From the NCBI GenBank assembly GCA_944320195.1, contig CALUGP010000005.1:58548-122547 (forward strand): DNA of 64,000 bases, written 5' to 3'. Below, piece by piece: positions 1 to 9,650 of the stretch. The first letter of the stretch is position 1. Every line of letters starts with the position of its first letter. The notes under the pieces were generated by a model. The model ran no database searches. It was not told the origin of the DNA and saw nothing but the letters and a program-made list of their open reading frames with translations. The translations under genes and the position numbers were made by a program. Source of the DNA: an uncultured Prevotella sp. Its GTDB lineage: Bacteria > Bacteroidota > Bacteroidia > Bacteroidales > Bacteroidaceae.

Positions 1-2493
1 GTAGTTGGGCGTGGCGGCGATTACGGTGCTCGTGCCGTCGCCGTTGTCTCGCAGGAAGTCGGCCGCCGAGTTGATGCGGCCGGCCACGCGGTAGCCGTAA
101 TACTGGCTCACGCTGTGGCCCACGGCCGTGCGGGTTACAGTTTCGCCGCCCCATGTCTTGAAGTTGAGCGTCTTGTCGATGAAGCCCGTCTCGCTGTTAA
201 GCGCGGTTATCTCGTTGCGGTTGAGCGAGTAGGTCAGCCCGGTCTTCCACTTGAAGTTCTTTTTGTTTATCACCGTGGCGTTGAGCGTCAGCTCAATGCC
301 CTCGTTGCGCATAGAGCCTACGTTGGCCCACTGTGCCGACGTGCCGCCCGTGATGTGCGTTCCGGTGTACCATGGCAGGGCCGTCTGCAGCAGAAGGTCC
401 TTCGTGTCCTTGCGGTATGCGTCGAAGATGAACTCAATGCGGTTGTCCCAAAGGCTCAGGTCGAGGCCGATGTTCCACGAGTGGGTCTTCTCCCAGGTAA
501 GTCCGTCGTAGTTGGGCATGTTGGCAGTGAGGTAGCCCGTGCCGAAGTTGGATATCATGTTGGTGAACGTCGGCTGGTAAGTGTTGTCGGCCAGGTTGGC
601 GTTTCCCACCAGACCGTAGCCCACGCGGAGCTTGAGCGAGTTGACGGTCTCCAGGAGCGGAGCGAAGAAAGGCTCTTCGGATATGCGCCATGCCAGTGCG
701 GCCGAGGGGAAAGTGCCCCACCGTTGGCCGCGCGCGAAGCGCGAGCTGCCGTCGTGGCGCACGGTGGCCGTGAGCAGATAACGGTCGAGCCAGTTATAGG
801 TAAGGCGGCCGAAGAAGCTGACGAAGCGCTCCGTCGTAGTCCATCCGTCGTTGGAGTCCTGCGTTCCGTCGCCGCCTACGAGTGCCAGGTTGTCGTCGCT
901 TCCGCCCAGACGCTGGCCGTAAAGATAGTCACGGTAGCGGTCGTTCATCTCGTAGCCGAGCATGAGCGAGAGCTTGTGCGACTTGATTTTCCAGTTGCCG
1001 GTGGCGACCGACTTGAGCGACATGTACTGGTTGTAGGTCTTCGATGCCTCGTGGGTGGCATAGTCGCGGCGCGTTCCGCCGAGGTCGTATGCCGGCAGCA
1101 GGTAACGGTAGTTGTCGGTGTTTACGTCGTAAGTCACCTCGTTGCGCCAGCTGAGCCATTTCCATGGCTTCAGCGTAAAGTAGAAATTCGCGCGCGTGGC
1201 GCTCTTCTTGTTGTCGCGCGTCGTTATGGAGGCGATGGCCACGGGGTTGGGCGTCCATGAGTTGGTCTCGCTGTTGTATCCGGCCTTGCCCCACGTTCCG
1301 TCCTCGTTCTTGACGGGAATGTTGGGCAGCATGCCGAGCGCGTTGCCCACAACTCCCCACGAAGCCATGCCCGTGTTCTGGTCGGTGTGCGAGATGTTGA
1401 CCGTCGCGCCGAGGTCGAGCCACTTGTAAGCCTTGATGTCCAGGGCCGTGCGGAGGGTGAAACGTTCGAAGCCGTTGTTGATGATGATGCCGTCCTCGGT
1501 GTAGTATCCGCCCGAAACGCTGTAGTTGACGTTCTTCGCGCCGCCGCGCACGGAGAGGTTGTACTCCTGCTTCACGCCCGTGCGGAACATCGCGTCCTGC
1601 CAGTCGGTGCCCTCGCCGAGCACGTCGGGGTTGGCAAGGTAGCCCTCGCTCGACTCCGATATGCCGAGATCGGTGACGTAGGCGCCCATCTGGCGCAGGT
1701 TCATCACGTCGAGCTTCTTGGGCAGGTTGCTGAAGCCCGCCGTGGCCTTCAGGCTGATGCGCGGCGCGCCTTCCTTGCCCTTCTTCATGTTCACGATGAT
1801 AACGCCGTTGGCGGCCTGCGCTCCGTAGATGGCGGTTGCCGATGCGTCTTTCAGAATCTCGATGCTCTCTATGTCGTTGGGATTAAGCCCGTCGAGCGGG
1901 TTCGAGTACGTGTCCTGCCCCGCCTCGCTGCGTACTATCGAGCCGTCGATGACGTACACCGGCTCGTTGGACGAGTTCAGGGAGTTGACTCCGCGTATCT
2001 GTATGCTCGTGCTCGAGCCAGCCGCGCCGCTGTTGCTGGTCATCGTCAGTCCGGCGGCTCGCCCCTGGAGCATCTGGTCCATCGTGGCCGCGCTCGTCTG
2101 CTCAAGGTCTTCGGCCTTGACAGACACAACTGAGCCGGTGATGTCGCTGCGCTTCATCGTTCCGTAGCCAACGGCCACAACCTCGTTGAGCACGTGGGTG
2201 TCGTCGTCGAGCGTCACTTTCATGTTCTTCTGCGCCTTCAGCTCCTTCGTCTTGTAGCCGATGTAGCTGAAGATGAGCGTCTTTCCCTCGGGCACTTGCA
2301 GCTTGAAGTGGCCGTCAAGGTCGGTAACCGTCCCCACGCCGCTGCCCTTCAGCTGCACGCTGCAGCCTATCAAGGGGTCGCCATTGGAGTCGGCGACGGT
2401 GCCCGAGACAGTCACCATGCCCTGCGCCAGTGCCGCCGCAGGCAGCAACGCCAAGACGGACAGCAGCAGGAATTGCATAATCCTTTGTTTCAT
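1..2493 (-). CDS. SusC/RagA-family TonB-linked outer-membrane transporter (3' end beyond window)
   Basis: Outer-membrane TonB-dependent transporter that imports oligosaccharides with a SusD-type lipoprotein. The reading frame runs without a stop from an ATG at 2493 to the window edge (831 codons), so the C-terminal barrel is missing here. It starts with a signal peptide (MKQRIMQFLLLSVLALLP...ALAQG), then a carboxypeptidase-regulatory-like domain at about residues 25-110 (TVADSNGDPLIGCSVQLKG), then the plug, with the SusC signature RGVNSLNSSNEPVYVIDG. Beta-barrel strands follow. A Bacteroidetes promoter lies upstream (2563-2595). SusD would be expected just left of the window. The neighbouring HTCS and glycosidases suggest a polysaccharide-utilization locus. 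Family assignment is firm; substrate is inferred from neighbours only. Confidence 0.95.
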   Translation of the reverse strand, partial: MKQRIMQFLLLSVLALLPAAALAQGMVTVSGTVADSNGDPLIGCSVQLKGSGVGTVTDLDGHFKLQVPEGKTLIFSYIGYKTKELKAQKNMKVTLDDDTHVLNEVVAVGYGTMKRSDITGSVVSVKAEDLEQTSAATMDQMLQGRAAGLTMTSNSGAAGSSTSIQIRGVNSLNSSNEPVYVIDGSIVRSEAGQDTYSNPLDGLNPNDIESIEILKDASATAIYGAQAANGVIIVNMKKGKEGAPRISLKATAGFSNLPKKLDVMNLRQMGAYVTDLGISESSEGYLANPDVLGEGTDWQDAMFRTGVKQEYNLSVRGGAKNVNYSVSGGYYTEDGIIINNGFERFTLRTALDIKAYKWLDLGATVNISHTDQNTGMASWGVVGNALGMLPNIPVKNEDGTWGKAGYNSETNSWTPNPVAIASITTRDNKKSATRANFYFTLKPWKWLSWRNEVTYDVNTDNYRYLLPAYDLGGTRRDYATHEASKTYNQYMSLKSVATGNWKIKSHKLSLMLGYEMNDRYRDYLYGQRLGGSDDNLALVGGDGTQDSNDGWTTTERFVSFFGRLTYNWLDRYLLTATVRHDGSSRFARGQRWGTFPSAALAWRISEEPFFAPLLETVNSLKLRVGYGLVGNANLADNTYQPTFTNMISNFGTGYLTANMPNYDGLTWEKTHSWNIGLDLSLWDNRIEFIFDAYRKDTKDLLLQTALPWYTGTHITGGTSAQWANVGSMRNEGIELTLNATVINKKNFKWKTGLTYSLNRNEITALNSETGFIDKTLNFKTWGGETVTRTAVGHSVSQYYGYRVAGRINSAADFLRDNGDGTSTVIAATPNY

Positions 2494-2562
2494 AAATGTG
2501 TTTTTTATTGTTAGTAAATCGTATTTCGCACCTAGGCATAAAAGGTTGCAAGCCAACGGATG

Positions 2563-2595
2563 CAAAATTACGACAAGCGCGCCATACCGCCCAAA
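2563..2595 (-). promoter_or_regulatory. Bacteroidetes-type promoter for the SusC gene
   Basis: On the minus strand TTTG (2592-2595) and TAATTTTG (2563-2570) are separated by 21 bp, matching the Bacteroidetes -33/-7 consensus (TTTG, about 20 bp, TAnnTTTG). It would give a leader of roughly 60 nt before the ATG at 2493. Confidence 0.6.
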
Positions 2596-2670
2596 TGTGG
2601 CGTTGCATGGCGCGCGTGATTTGTTAAGCGCATGTTACGTGGCGTTTCAACGGCCTGCGATTTTGTAACA

Positions 2671-5600
2671 TCAGGCCTCGCGTCCGCCCTTCGGCGCGTG
2701 CTTGGCCATGTATTCTGACGGTGTCACGCCAAAATACTTCTTGAACGCGGCGGCGAAATGGTTGGGGTTGACCATGCCCACGGCGTAAGTCACCTGCGAG
2801 ACGGTTACATCTCCGCGCTCGAAAAGCTTTGCGGCCTGCTGCATGCGGAGGTTGCGTATGAACTCGCCGATGGTTATCCCCGTCATCTCCTTCACGCGGC
2901 GGTGCAGCTGAACGCGGCTAAGCCCTACCTCGGCGGCCAGCGCCTCGACGTTGAAGTCGCTGTCTGAGAGGCGCTCGTTGACAGTCTTCATTATCTTCTC
3001 CATCAGCTGCGCGTCGTTGCCTTTCAGCTCGACGGGCTTCACGGCGTCCTTCTGTTCCTGCACGCCGGAGAACTTTCCGCGCACACGGTTGCGGTTGGCT
3101 ATGAGCGAGGCGGCGGTGGCCTGCAGCTCTTCCATGTCGAAAGGTTTGTCCATGTAGGCGTCGGCCCCGTAGTCAAGTCCCTCGAGATGCGACTGGTGTT
3201 CAACCTTGGTGGTGAGCAATATGACGGGAATGTGGCTCGTCTTGGTGTTGTTCTTAAGGCGGCGCAGCAGCGTGAAGCCGTCCATCTCGGGCATCATCAC
3301 GTCGCTTATGACGAGGTCTGGCAGCGTCTCTGCCACCGCCTCGAGCGCCTCGCGGCCGTTGGTGTAGGCGGCAACATGGTATTCCGTGCCAAGCTCTGCC
3401 GTGAGGAAGTTGCGTATTCCCTCGTCATCGTCAACCACGACTACCTTGTATCCCGTGGTGCGTCTCCTCCTTTGGGGCCTCTCACCGGCGTCGGCTGCAG
3501 TTTCGGATACAGCCTGTTGCGCGTCGGTTTTCATCGTCCGGCCGGTAAAGAAACTGCCGTCAACAATGCTGCCCTTGGGCAGATGGCGCATGCCTACGGG
3601 CAAGGTAACGGTGAAGATGGAGCCGCTGACGCCGTCGGTGCGGTTGCGTGCCACGATGTCGCCGCCGTGCAGCTTCACCAGTTTGTACGTAAGGTTAAGG
3701 CCTATGCCGAAGCCAAGCTGCCCTGAGGCGGTGCGTGAGGACACTTGGTAGAAGCGGTCGAACACGCGCTTGAGCTGCTTCTCGTCGATGCCTTGTCCCG
3801 TGTCGGCGACCGTGAGGCGCAGCCTGCCGCCGCCGTCGGCCAGCGTCACGGCTATCTCTCCGCCGTCAGCAGTGTATTTCAGGGCGTTGGTGAGCAGGTT
3901 GTTCACCACCTTGTCAAAGTTGTCATGGTCGATGTAGGCTGCCAGGCCGCCGCCGTCGGCGGTGAAAGAGAGCTTTATTCCGCGCTTCTCTGCCTCAAAG
4001 TCGTAGTCGTGAACGATGTCGCCTACGAACTGTCTCATGTCCGTCAGTGCGTAGTGCAGCTTCATCTGGCCCTTCTCTATGCGGCGTATGCTCAGTATCT
4101 GGTTTACGAGCTGGAGCATGCGGTCGGTGTTGCGCTTCATGCCGCGCAGCGCGCGGTTGGTCTGCTGGTCGTAGTCGTGGCGCATGAGCGAGTCGAGCGG
4201 ACTCTTGATAAGCGTGAGCGGAGAGCGCAGCTCGTGGGCCACGTCGATGAGGAAGCGTATCTCAGACTCGTTGTTGTCGGCCTGCTGCTTGCGCCGGTAG
4301 GCTGTGAACGCCAGGGCGATGACGGCCAGCGCGGCCATTGTATATAATGTGTAGGCCCACCACGAGCGCCACCACGGCGGCGTGATGCGTATGTCTATCT
4401 GCTCTACGGCCGATGTCATGCCGCCGTCGCAGGCCCTTACGAGCAGCGTGTGGCTGCCGGGCTGCAGGTGGGTGAGGGTTATCTCGCTGGTGCCGGCGGC
4501 CGTCTGGTGCCACACTCCGCGCGGCTCGTCCTTGAAGCGGTACTCGTAATACATGTTGTCGGCCTCGCGGAAGTCCATCGTTGAGAAGCGCAGGGTGAAC
4601 GTGTTGTCGCGGTAGCCAAGGCGTATGGCATCTTCAGGCATCACCACCTGCCGCCCTTGCAAGTACACTCCGGTCAGGGCTATGCCGCGCTTGAAGCCAT
4701 CCATCCTCACCTTCTGCGGCATGAAGAAGGTTATGCCGCGCTCGTTGCCGAAGTAGACGAGGCCGAACGGCGACACGCCGCAGACTCCGCGCTGGTAGTT
4801 GTCGTCCTCGAGGCCGTTGCCCCGGTAGAACACGGCCATGCGCCCAGTGCGCCTGTCGAGCCGGCACAGGCCGCGGAAGGTGCTCATCCATAGGCAGCCG
4901 TCGTCTCCCTCGGCTATTCCGCAGACGCTCTCGACGGGCAGTCCGTCGGCCTTGGTGTAGTGTTTCCAGGCATGCCCGGCCGTGTCGTAGCTGAAGAGCC
5001 CTTTGTTTGTGCCGAACCACATCAGGCCGTCCCTCGTCTCGGCTATGGCGTAAGTCACGGCGGAGCGCATCGTGGAGTCCATCCTGATGTCGAGCACGCG
5101 GTCGCGCCCGGGGTCGTAAGCGTCGATGCCGTAGTAGTGGCCTATCCAGAGAAGGCCGCGCGAGTCGGTCTTCAGCACGTTAAGGTAGCGGTTGTGCAGC
5201 TGCATCTTGCCGCCGCAGAGGGTGCGGCGCGACAGCCCGTCGGGCGTGAACGAGAACAGGCCCTTGTTGAAGCAGGCAATGTAGACGTTGCCCCGTTTGT
5301 CGGCGGCGACGCTCTTGACGTAGCTGCCAGCGATGTCCTTGTCGGCTATCCAGCGCGCCGAGCCGGTGCGCGTGTCCAGCAGGCACACGCCGTCGTTGTA
5401 GTGAGTGCCCACCCACACCTTGCCACCGCCCACGGGCATGATGGCGCTTACACCCTTGCCGTGCAGCCAGCGGTCGGCCACCTCGCCGCTATGCGTAAGC
5501 TCGAAGAGACCGTTGCCCTCCTTCCCCACGTACAGGTTGCCGTTGCCGGCGGCGCCCACGGCGAGCACGTTGCTGCCGTTGTCGCCGTCGATACCGTCCA

Positions 5601-6615
5601 TGCCGACATAGCCGAAGGGCTGCTGCCGCTGCGAGACGAAGAGCAGTCCGCCACGGTGGAAGCCAATCCAGGCGTTGCCGTCCTTATCGCGGCAGAAGGC
5701 CCACGCCTCTGACTTGGGCATCAGTGACATCTCTGCAGGCGTGTACAGCGGCACGGCGCGGCGTCCGTCGATGTCAATGCGCCACACTCCGTAAATGCTG
5801 GTGCCCAAGTACATGCCGCCATTGCTGTCGCAGAACGAGCGCATGACGGTTACTCCCTTGACGTCGCACAGCTTTGCTATCGCGCCCGTGCGCCCGTCGG
5901 GCAGGTATATGCCGTTGTTGTTTGTGGCTACGACCACGCGCCCCTTGGCGTCTTCCATGATGCCGGCCACCTTCGTGCGGTTAGCCGCGTCGTCCAAGAA
6001 ACGGAGCACGCGGTCTGTGCGCGTGTCATACATCACCAACCCGTTCTCGAGCGTACTCAGCCACAGGCGGCCGCGCTTGTCCATCAGGGCCGACTTCAAC
6101 TTGTACCCTCCTACCGCCCGGTTGACCTTGGCCACGGGGCGGGCCTCCATCTTCTTCAGGTCGACCTGCCATATGCCGTGCCCCGAATTGACGAGCCATA
6201 CGTCACCGCTTGGTGTCGTGACGATGCTTTTTACCGACACGGCGGGCGCGTCTTTCAGCCTGATGTCGTGGAAACGGTTGTCGTCCGGCGTATACAGCTG
6301 CACACTGCTGTACATGTCCACAAGCACTCCGCCGCCGCATGGCATCACGTTCTGCACCTGGTTATTGGCAAGCCCCTCGCCCGTGTCGGCGTAATACTGC
6401 GTGAAGTACACGCCGTCGAAGCGGTTAAGGCCGTAATCCGTGGCTATCCACACGTAGCCGCGGCTGTCCTGGCAGATGCCCGTGACGAGCTTTGACGAGA
6501 GCATGTCGTGGCCGTAAAGGCGGTGGTATGTGCCGGCCACGGCGGCATGGGCGCAGGCCAAGGCCAGCAGGATGATTGGCAGAAGTCTGTTCATCCGTGT
6601 TTTCATGAATGTCAT
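2671..6615 (-). CDS. Hybrid two-component system protein (HTCS): sensor kinase, receiver and AraC regulator in one chain
   Basis: Inner-membrane one-protein two-component system of the type that senses oligosaccharides in the periplasm and activates a local polysaccharide-utilization locus. 1314 aa, usual for the family. Visible in order: signal/anchor segment, two periplasmic propellers of repeated regulator-propeller motifs (about 30-660), Y_Y_Y domain (near 690-750), one membrane helix (about 755-775), histidine kinase with H-box phosphoacceptor H794 (DVAHELRSPLTL), ATP-binding N-box around N910 and DTGQGID, receiver domain with phosphoacceptor D1105 (ISDVMMPEMDG), and C-terminal AraC-type HTH from about 1215. 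All catalytic residues are present. ATGs at 6615, 6606 and 6594 are possible starts. Neighbouring SusC and glycosidase genes are probable targets. Confidence 0.96.
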   Translation of the reverse strand: MTFMKTRMNRLLPIILLALACAHAAVAGTYHRLYGHDMLSSKLVTGICQDSRGYVWIATDYGLNRFDGVYFTQYYADTGEGLANNQVQNVMPCGGGVLVDMYSSVQLYTPDDNRFHDIRLKDAPAVSVKSIVTTPSGDVWLVNSGHGIWQVDLKKMEARPVAKVNRAVGGYKLKSALMDKRGRLWLSTLENGLVMYDTRTDRVLRFLDDAANRTKVAGIMEDAKGRVVVATNNNGIYLPDGRTGAIAKLCDVKGVTVMRSFCDSNGGMYLGTSIYGVWRIDIDGRRAVPLYTPAEMSLMPKSEAWAFCRDKDGNAWIGFHRGGLLFVSQRQQPFGYVGMDGIDGDNGSNVLAVGAAGNGNLYVGKEGNGLFELTHSGEVADRWLHGKGVSAIMPVGGGKVWVGTHYNDGVCLLDTRTGSARWIADKDIAGSYVKSVAADKRGNVYIACFNKGLFSFTPDGLSRRTLCGGKMQLHNRYLNVLKTDSRGLLWIGHYYGIDAYDPGRDRVLDIRMDSTMRSAVTYAIAETRDGLMWFGTNKGLFSYDTAGHAWKHYTKADGLPVESVCGIAEGDDGCLWMSTFRGLCRLDRRTGRMAVFYRGNGLEDDNYQRGVCGVSPFGLVYFGNERGITFFMPQKVRMDGFKRGIALTGVYLQGRQVVMPEDAIRLGYRDNTFTLRFSTMDFREADNMYYEYRFKDEPRGVWHQTAAGTSEITLTHLQPGSHTLLVRACDGGMTSAVEQIDIRITPPWWRSWWAYTLYTMAALAVIALAFTAYRRKQQADNNESEIRFLIDVAHELRSPLTLIKSPLDSLMRHDYDQQTNRALRGMKRNTDRMLQLVNQILSIRRIEKGQMKLHYALTDMRQFVGDIVHDYDFEAEKRGIKLSFTADGGGLAAYIDHDNFDKVVNNLLTNALKYTADGGEIAVTLADGGGRLRLTVADTGQGIDEKQLKRVFDRFYQVSSRTASGQLGFGIGLNLTYKLVKLHGGDIVARNRTDGVSGSIFTVTLPVGMRHLPKGSIVDGSFFTGRTMKTDAQQAVSETAADAGERPQRRRRTTGYKVVVVDDDEGIRNFLTAELGTEYHVAAYTNGREALEAVAETLPDLVISDVMMPEMDGFTLLRRLKNNTKTSHIPVILLTTKVEHQSHLEGLDYGADAYMDKPFDMEELQATAASLIANRNRVRGKFSGVQEQKDAVKPVELKGNDAQLMEKIMKTVNERLSDSDFNVEALAAEVGLSRVQLHRRVKEMTGITIGEFIRNLRMQQAAKLFERGDVTVSQVTYAVGMVNPNHFAAAFKKYFGVTPSEYMAKHAPKGGREA

Positions 6616-6637
6616 GGTCTAAGTGTTAATCTGCCTA

Positions 6638-6645
6638 CAAAAATA
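6638..6645 (-). promoter_or_regulatory. Probable -7 element for the HTCS gene
   Basis: TATTTTTG on the minus strand, 23 nt upstream of the ATG at 6615, matches TAnnTTTG. I see no convincing TTTG at the right spacing, so this is weaker than the SusC promoter. Confidence 0.4.
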
Positions 6646-6775
6646 GCGAAAATATTTAAAGTAAACGGATGCAGGCGGTAAAAAAACGACAAACGGCCGC
6701 CATGCATCCGCCGTCTGAGGCCAATCAGCATGGCCTGGGCCGCCTGCCGCCACAACGGGCCGAACGGGAGACTTT

Positions 6776-6960
6776 GCCGAAGGCGGCCTTCCACCATGCC
6801 AAAGGCCGCATATGGCAAGGCCAAAGGCCGTCTTTCAAGGGGCGAAAGGCGGCTTTTGACAAAGCCCCTGGCTGCCAGGCAGTTACATGCCGGCAACGAA
6901 GAGCCGCCCGGGCGGTGTGCCCGGGCGGCGGCATCCTGGCTTGGCGGCTTTTGAGAGCGG
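6776..6960. repeat. AAAGGCCG hairpin repeat (family 3) plus GC-rich palindrome in the 6616-7000 spacer
   Basis: This 385-bp spacer between the GH2 stop and the HTCS start has no credible gene. It holds copies of AAAGGCCGC / AAAGGCCGTCTTTC with inverted partners and a tail GGCTGCCAGGCAGTTAC that recurs at 10.4, 16.4 and 21.0 kb. At 6902-6930 is a nearly perfect GC stem (CCGCCCGGGC, short loop, GCCCGGGCGG) that could act as a transcription barrier downstream of the GH2 gene, though no T-run follows it. Open frames here are by-products of the repeat. Confidence 0.6.
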
Positions 6961-7000
6961 CCAAGGCATGTTCTTTTCACCTTTGCAAACCCATTCATTT

Positions 7001-9520
7001 TCAGTCTTTCATGAACTTGCGGCCGTTCTGTATGTACACGCCCCGGCCTATCTTGCCGGTGTCTGTGCCGAGATACTTGCCGTCGGCGGCGTATATGCGG
7101 TTGTCGGCCAGATAGTCTTCACGCGGCGTGGCGGTGGGTGCGGCTGCCACGGCGGTGGCAGTGCCGTCGGTTGTGAGGTCTACGGTGTAGGGCGTGTCGA
7201 CGCCTTCCACGTTTACCGTGACACGTATCCTGCCTGCCTTGCGCGTCGACTGCACCACGATGAGGGCGCGGCCGAAGTAAGTGTCAAGCGAGTTTGTCAC
7301 GGCGCATTTCTCCCGGCGCACGTCGCCGTTGTCAACTCCGCGCAGGCGTCCTTCGCCCTCCACGGTCACGGTTACGCGGCGGTCGTCGGTCTGGACTAAG
7401 TTGCCGTCCTTGTCGCGCAGCTCCACGGTGATGTGCGAGAGGTCCTGCCCGTCGGCCTTGATGGTGGCGCGGTCGGGGGTGACGGCGGCCTGCGTCGTGC
7501 CTCCAGTGTTCACGAGGGCGTGCCGGCAGGCCTCCTTGCCGCCGTTGTAGCCCACGGCCTCGAGCTTGCCGTGCTTGTAGGGCAGGTACCACAGGATGGT
7601 GTTGTTGTCGAAGTCGGCGGTCTTCTTCCTGCCCATCAGCTTGCCGTCAAAGAACAGCTCCACCTCCTCGCAGTTGGTGATGGTGCGTATCTCGATTACC
7701 ACGTACATGTGACTCTCGGGGAAAGTCCAGCTCTCCGCCATCCTGGGCCACTGCCACAGGTCGCGCCCGTGCTCTATGTCGAGCGAGTTGTCGGGCACGG
7801 CTATGCGCACCATCGGCTCCGCGTTCCACATGGCGCGGTGGTAAGCGGCGCGCGGTTTCTCGAACATGCACATGTCGAACAGCCCGTTGGGCCAGCCCTT
7901 GGCGGGCCACTGGTAGTCGGCCTCGCCCCAATAGTCAACGCCGGTCCAGATGAAGCCGCCGGCTATGAAGTCGTTGGCGGCCACGGTGTTCCAGGGGTTG
8001 TAGGGGGTGTAGCTGCGTATGTTGCCCTCCTCGCCGCTGTAATACGGCAGCTCTTCAGACACCAGGAAGCAGCGCTCGGGATGCTTCTTGTGGTCTTGCA
8101 GCATGCGCGCCTCGAGGTAGTTGTAGCCAACGACGTCGGTCACTCCCGAGAACTTGTCCTGGTGGTTGTTCTGGGCTGCCAGCATGACCGGGCGCGACGG
8201 CTCCATGCTGTGCACGAAGTCTTGCAGCATCCGGGCGCGCTCCACGCCGGTGTCGCCGCCGTCCCACGCCTCCTGCACCTCGTTGCCGATGCTCCAGAGG
8301 ATGACGCTTGGGTGGTTGCGGTCGCGCAGCAGCATGTCGGCCAGGTCTTTCTGCCACCACTCGTCGAAGTATTTTTCGTAGTAGCCCGACTTCCACTTGT
8401 CGAACGCCTCGTCTATCACGACGAAGCCCATGCGGTCGCACATGTCGAGAAACTCGGCCGACGGCTGGTTGTGGGCGCAGCGTATGGCGTTGCATCCGTA
8501 CTCTTTCAGTATCTCGAGGCGGCGCTCATACGAGCGGTCGGGCACGCCGGTGCCGAGGCATCCGGCATCCATGTGTAGGCACATGCCCTTGAGCTTGACG
8601 CTCTGGCCGTTGAGGAAGAAGCCTTTGTCGGGGTCAAACTTTATGGTGCGCACGCCGAACGTGGTGCGGCGCACGTCCACTTCGTCGCCGTCAACGCTTA
8701 CGGTTGTCTCGAGAGTGTAGAGCGTGGGGCTTTCGATAGACCACAGTCGGGGGTTCTTCAGGCTGACGGAGTGGCTCACGTCGGCAGTCTTGCCCGCGTC
8801 CACGGTGGCCTTCACGCCCGACGCCTTGGCCACCACGTTGCCCCCGGCGTAGATGACGCGCTGGCTCACAGACACGGTCTTGCCCGTGGCCGTGGCGTTC
8901 TTCACGGTGGTCACGGCCGATATCTCGGCTTTGGCGGCGGTGACAGTGGGTGTGGTAACGTATGTGCCGTAGGTGGTTATGTGCACGGGGTTGGTCACGA
9001 CGAGCCACGCGTGGCGGTAGATGCCGGCCCCGGCGTACCAGCGCGGACGGTCGCCGGTGGTGTTGACGCGCACGGCGAGCACGTTCTCCTGCCCCTTCTT
9101 GAGGTAGGGCGTAAGGTCATATTCTATGCTGCAGAAGCCGTAGGGGCGGTAGCCCAGGTGCCGGCCGTTGAGGTAGACGTCGCTCTGCATGAATATTCCG
9201 TCGAAAAGCACGCTGACATGCTTGCCGTCCCAGGCCGCGGGCAGGGTGAAGGTCTTGCGGTACCAGCCTATTCCGCCGGGCAGGTAGGCGGCGTTGCCGC
9301 CGCTCTCGCGCACGAAGTCCTGCTCTATGTTCCAGTCGTGTGGCAGCTGCACGTCGCGCCACGAGGAGTCGTCTGTGGAAGGGTCGGAGTAAGAAGCGTC
9401 GTCGCCGAGGGTGAACTTCCAGTCGAAGTCTATGCCCATGCGGTTGTTCACGAGCTGCGCCTGGGCCGAAGCCATGACGCATGCGGCCAGCAGCAAAAGT
9501 ATGGTTGACAGTCGTTTCAT
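7001..9520 (-). CDS. Glycoside hydrolase family 2 (beta-galactosidase-like), secreted
   Basis: Exo-acting retaining glycosidase, probably periplasmic or surface exposed. 839 aa with signal peptide (MKRLSTILLLLAACVMASAQA). Order: GH2 sugar-binding domain (about 25-200; PHDWNIEQDF, GIGWYRKTF), Ig-like domain (200-300), TIM barrel (300-600) with candidate acid/base E414 in WSIGNEV and candidate nucleophile E489 in LVSEELP, a DUF4982-like domain (about 600-700), then an Ig-like C-terminal module. It ends with the tail GVYIQNGRKFMKD, which resembles the end of the GH98 protein at 10.9 kb. DUF4982-bearing GH2 enzymes are often beta-galactosidases, but beta-glucuronidase or other activities are possible. 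Neighbouring GH98 and GH115 genes suggest side-chain removal from xylan or a similar glycan. Confidence 0.93.
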   Translation of the reverse strand: MKRLSTILLLLAACVMASAQAQLVNNRMGIDFDWKFTLGDDASYSDPSTDDSSWRDVQLPHDWNIEQDFVRESGGNAAYLPGGIGWYRKTFTLPAAWDGKHVSVLFDGIFMQSDVYLNGRHLGYRPYGFCSIEYDLTPYLKKGQENVLAVRVNTTGDRPRWYAGAGIYRHAWLVVTNPVHITTYGTYVTTPTVTAAKAEISAVTTVKNATATGKTVSVSQRVIYAGGNVVAKASGVKATVDAGKTADVSHSVSLKNPRLWSIESPTLYTLETTVSVDGDEVDVRRTTFGVRTIKFDPDKGFFLNGQSVKLKGMCLHMDAGCLGTGVPDRSYERRLEILKEYGCNAIRCAHNQPSAEFLDMCDRMGFVVIDEAFDKWKSGYYEKYFDEWWQKDLADMLLRDRNHPSVILWSIGNEVQEAWDGGDTGVERARMLQDFVHSMEPSRPVMLAAQNNHQDKFSGVTDVVGYNYLEARMLQDHKKHPERCFLVSEELPYYSGEEGNIRSYTPYNPWNTVAANDFIAGGFIWTGVDYWGEADYQWPAKGWPNGLFDMCMFEKPRAAYHRAMWNAEPMVRIAVPDNSLDIEHGRDLWQWPRMAESWTFPESHMYVVIEIRTITNCEEVELFFDGKLMGRKKTADFDNNTILWYLPYKHGKLEAVGYNGGKEACRHALVNTGGTTQAAVTPDRATIKADGQDLSHITVELRDKDGNLVQTDDRRVTVTVEGEGRLRGVDNGDVRREKCAVTNSLDTYFGRALIVVQSTRKAGRIRVTVNVEGVDTPYTVDLTTDGTATAVAAAPTATPREDYLADNRIYAADGKYLGTDTGKIGRGVYIQNGRKFMKD

Positions 9521-9583
9521 GGTGTAGATATGTTTTTACGTTCAACAAAGGTGTCATTGTGGCACCTTGATAGAAAGTGTCTT

Positions 9584-9615
9584 AAAAAGCCGCCTTCCGC
9601 TCACGGGAAGGCGGC
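9584..9615 (-). terminator. Rho-independent terminator after the 9651-10148 gene
   Basis: On the minus strand a perfect 10-bp stem (GCCGCCTTCC/GGAAGGCGGC, arms 9606-9615 and 9589-9598) is followed directly by TTTTT (9584-9588), 36 nt after the stop of the small secreted protein gene. It would separate that gene from the GH2 gene. Confidence 0.8.
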
Positions 9616-9650
9616 CTGAAACATTCAAGTAATGTGCCTGGCGCAGCTGA

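Noticed and set aside
6612-7115. Overlapping open frames in the spacer left of the GH2 gene
   Set aside because: They translate the AAAGGCCG hairpin repeats on both strands and run into the GH2 and HTCS genes; no start context or family resemblance.
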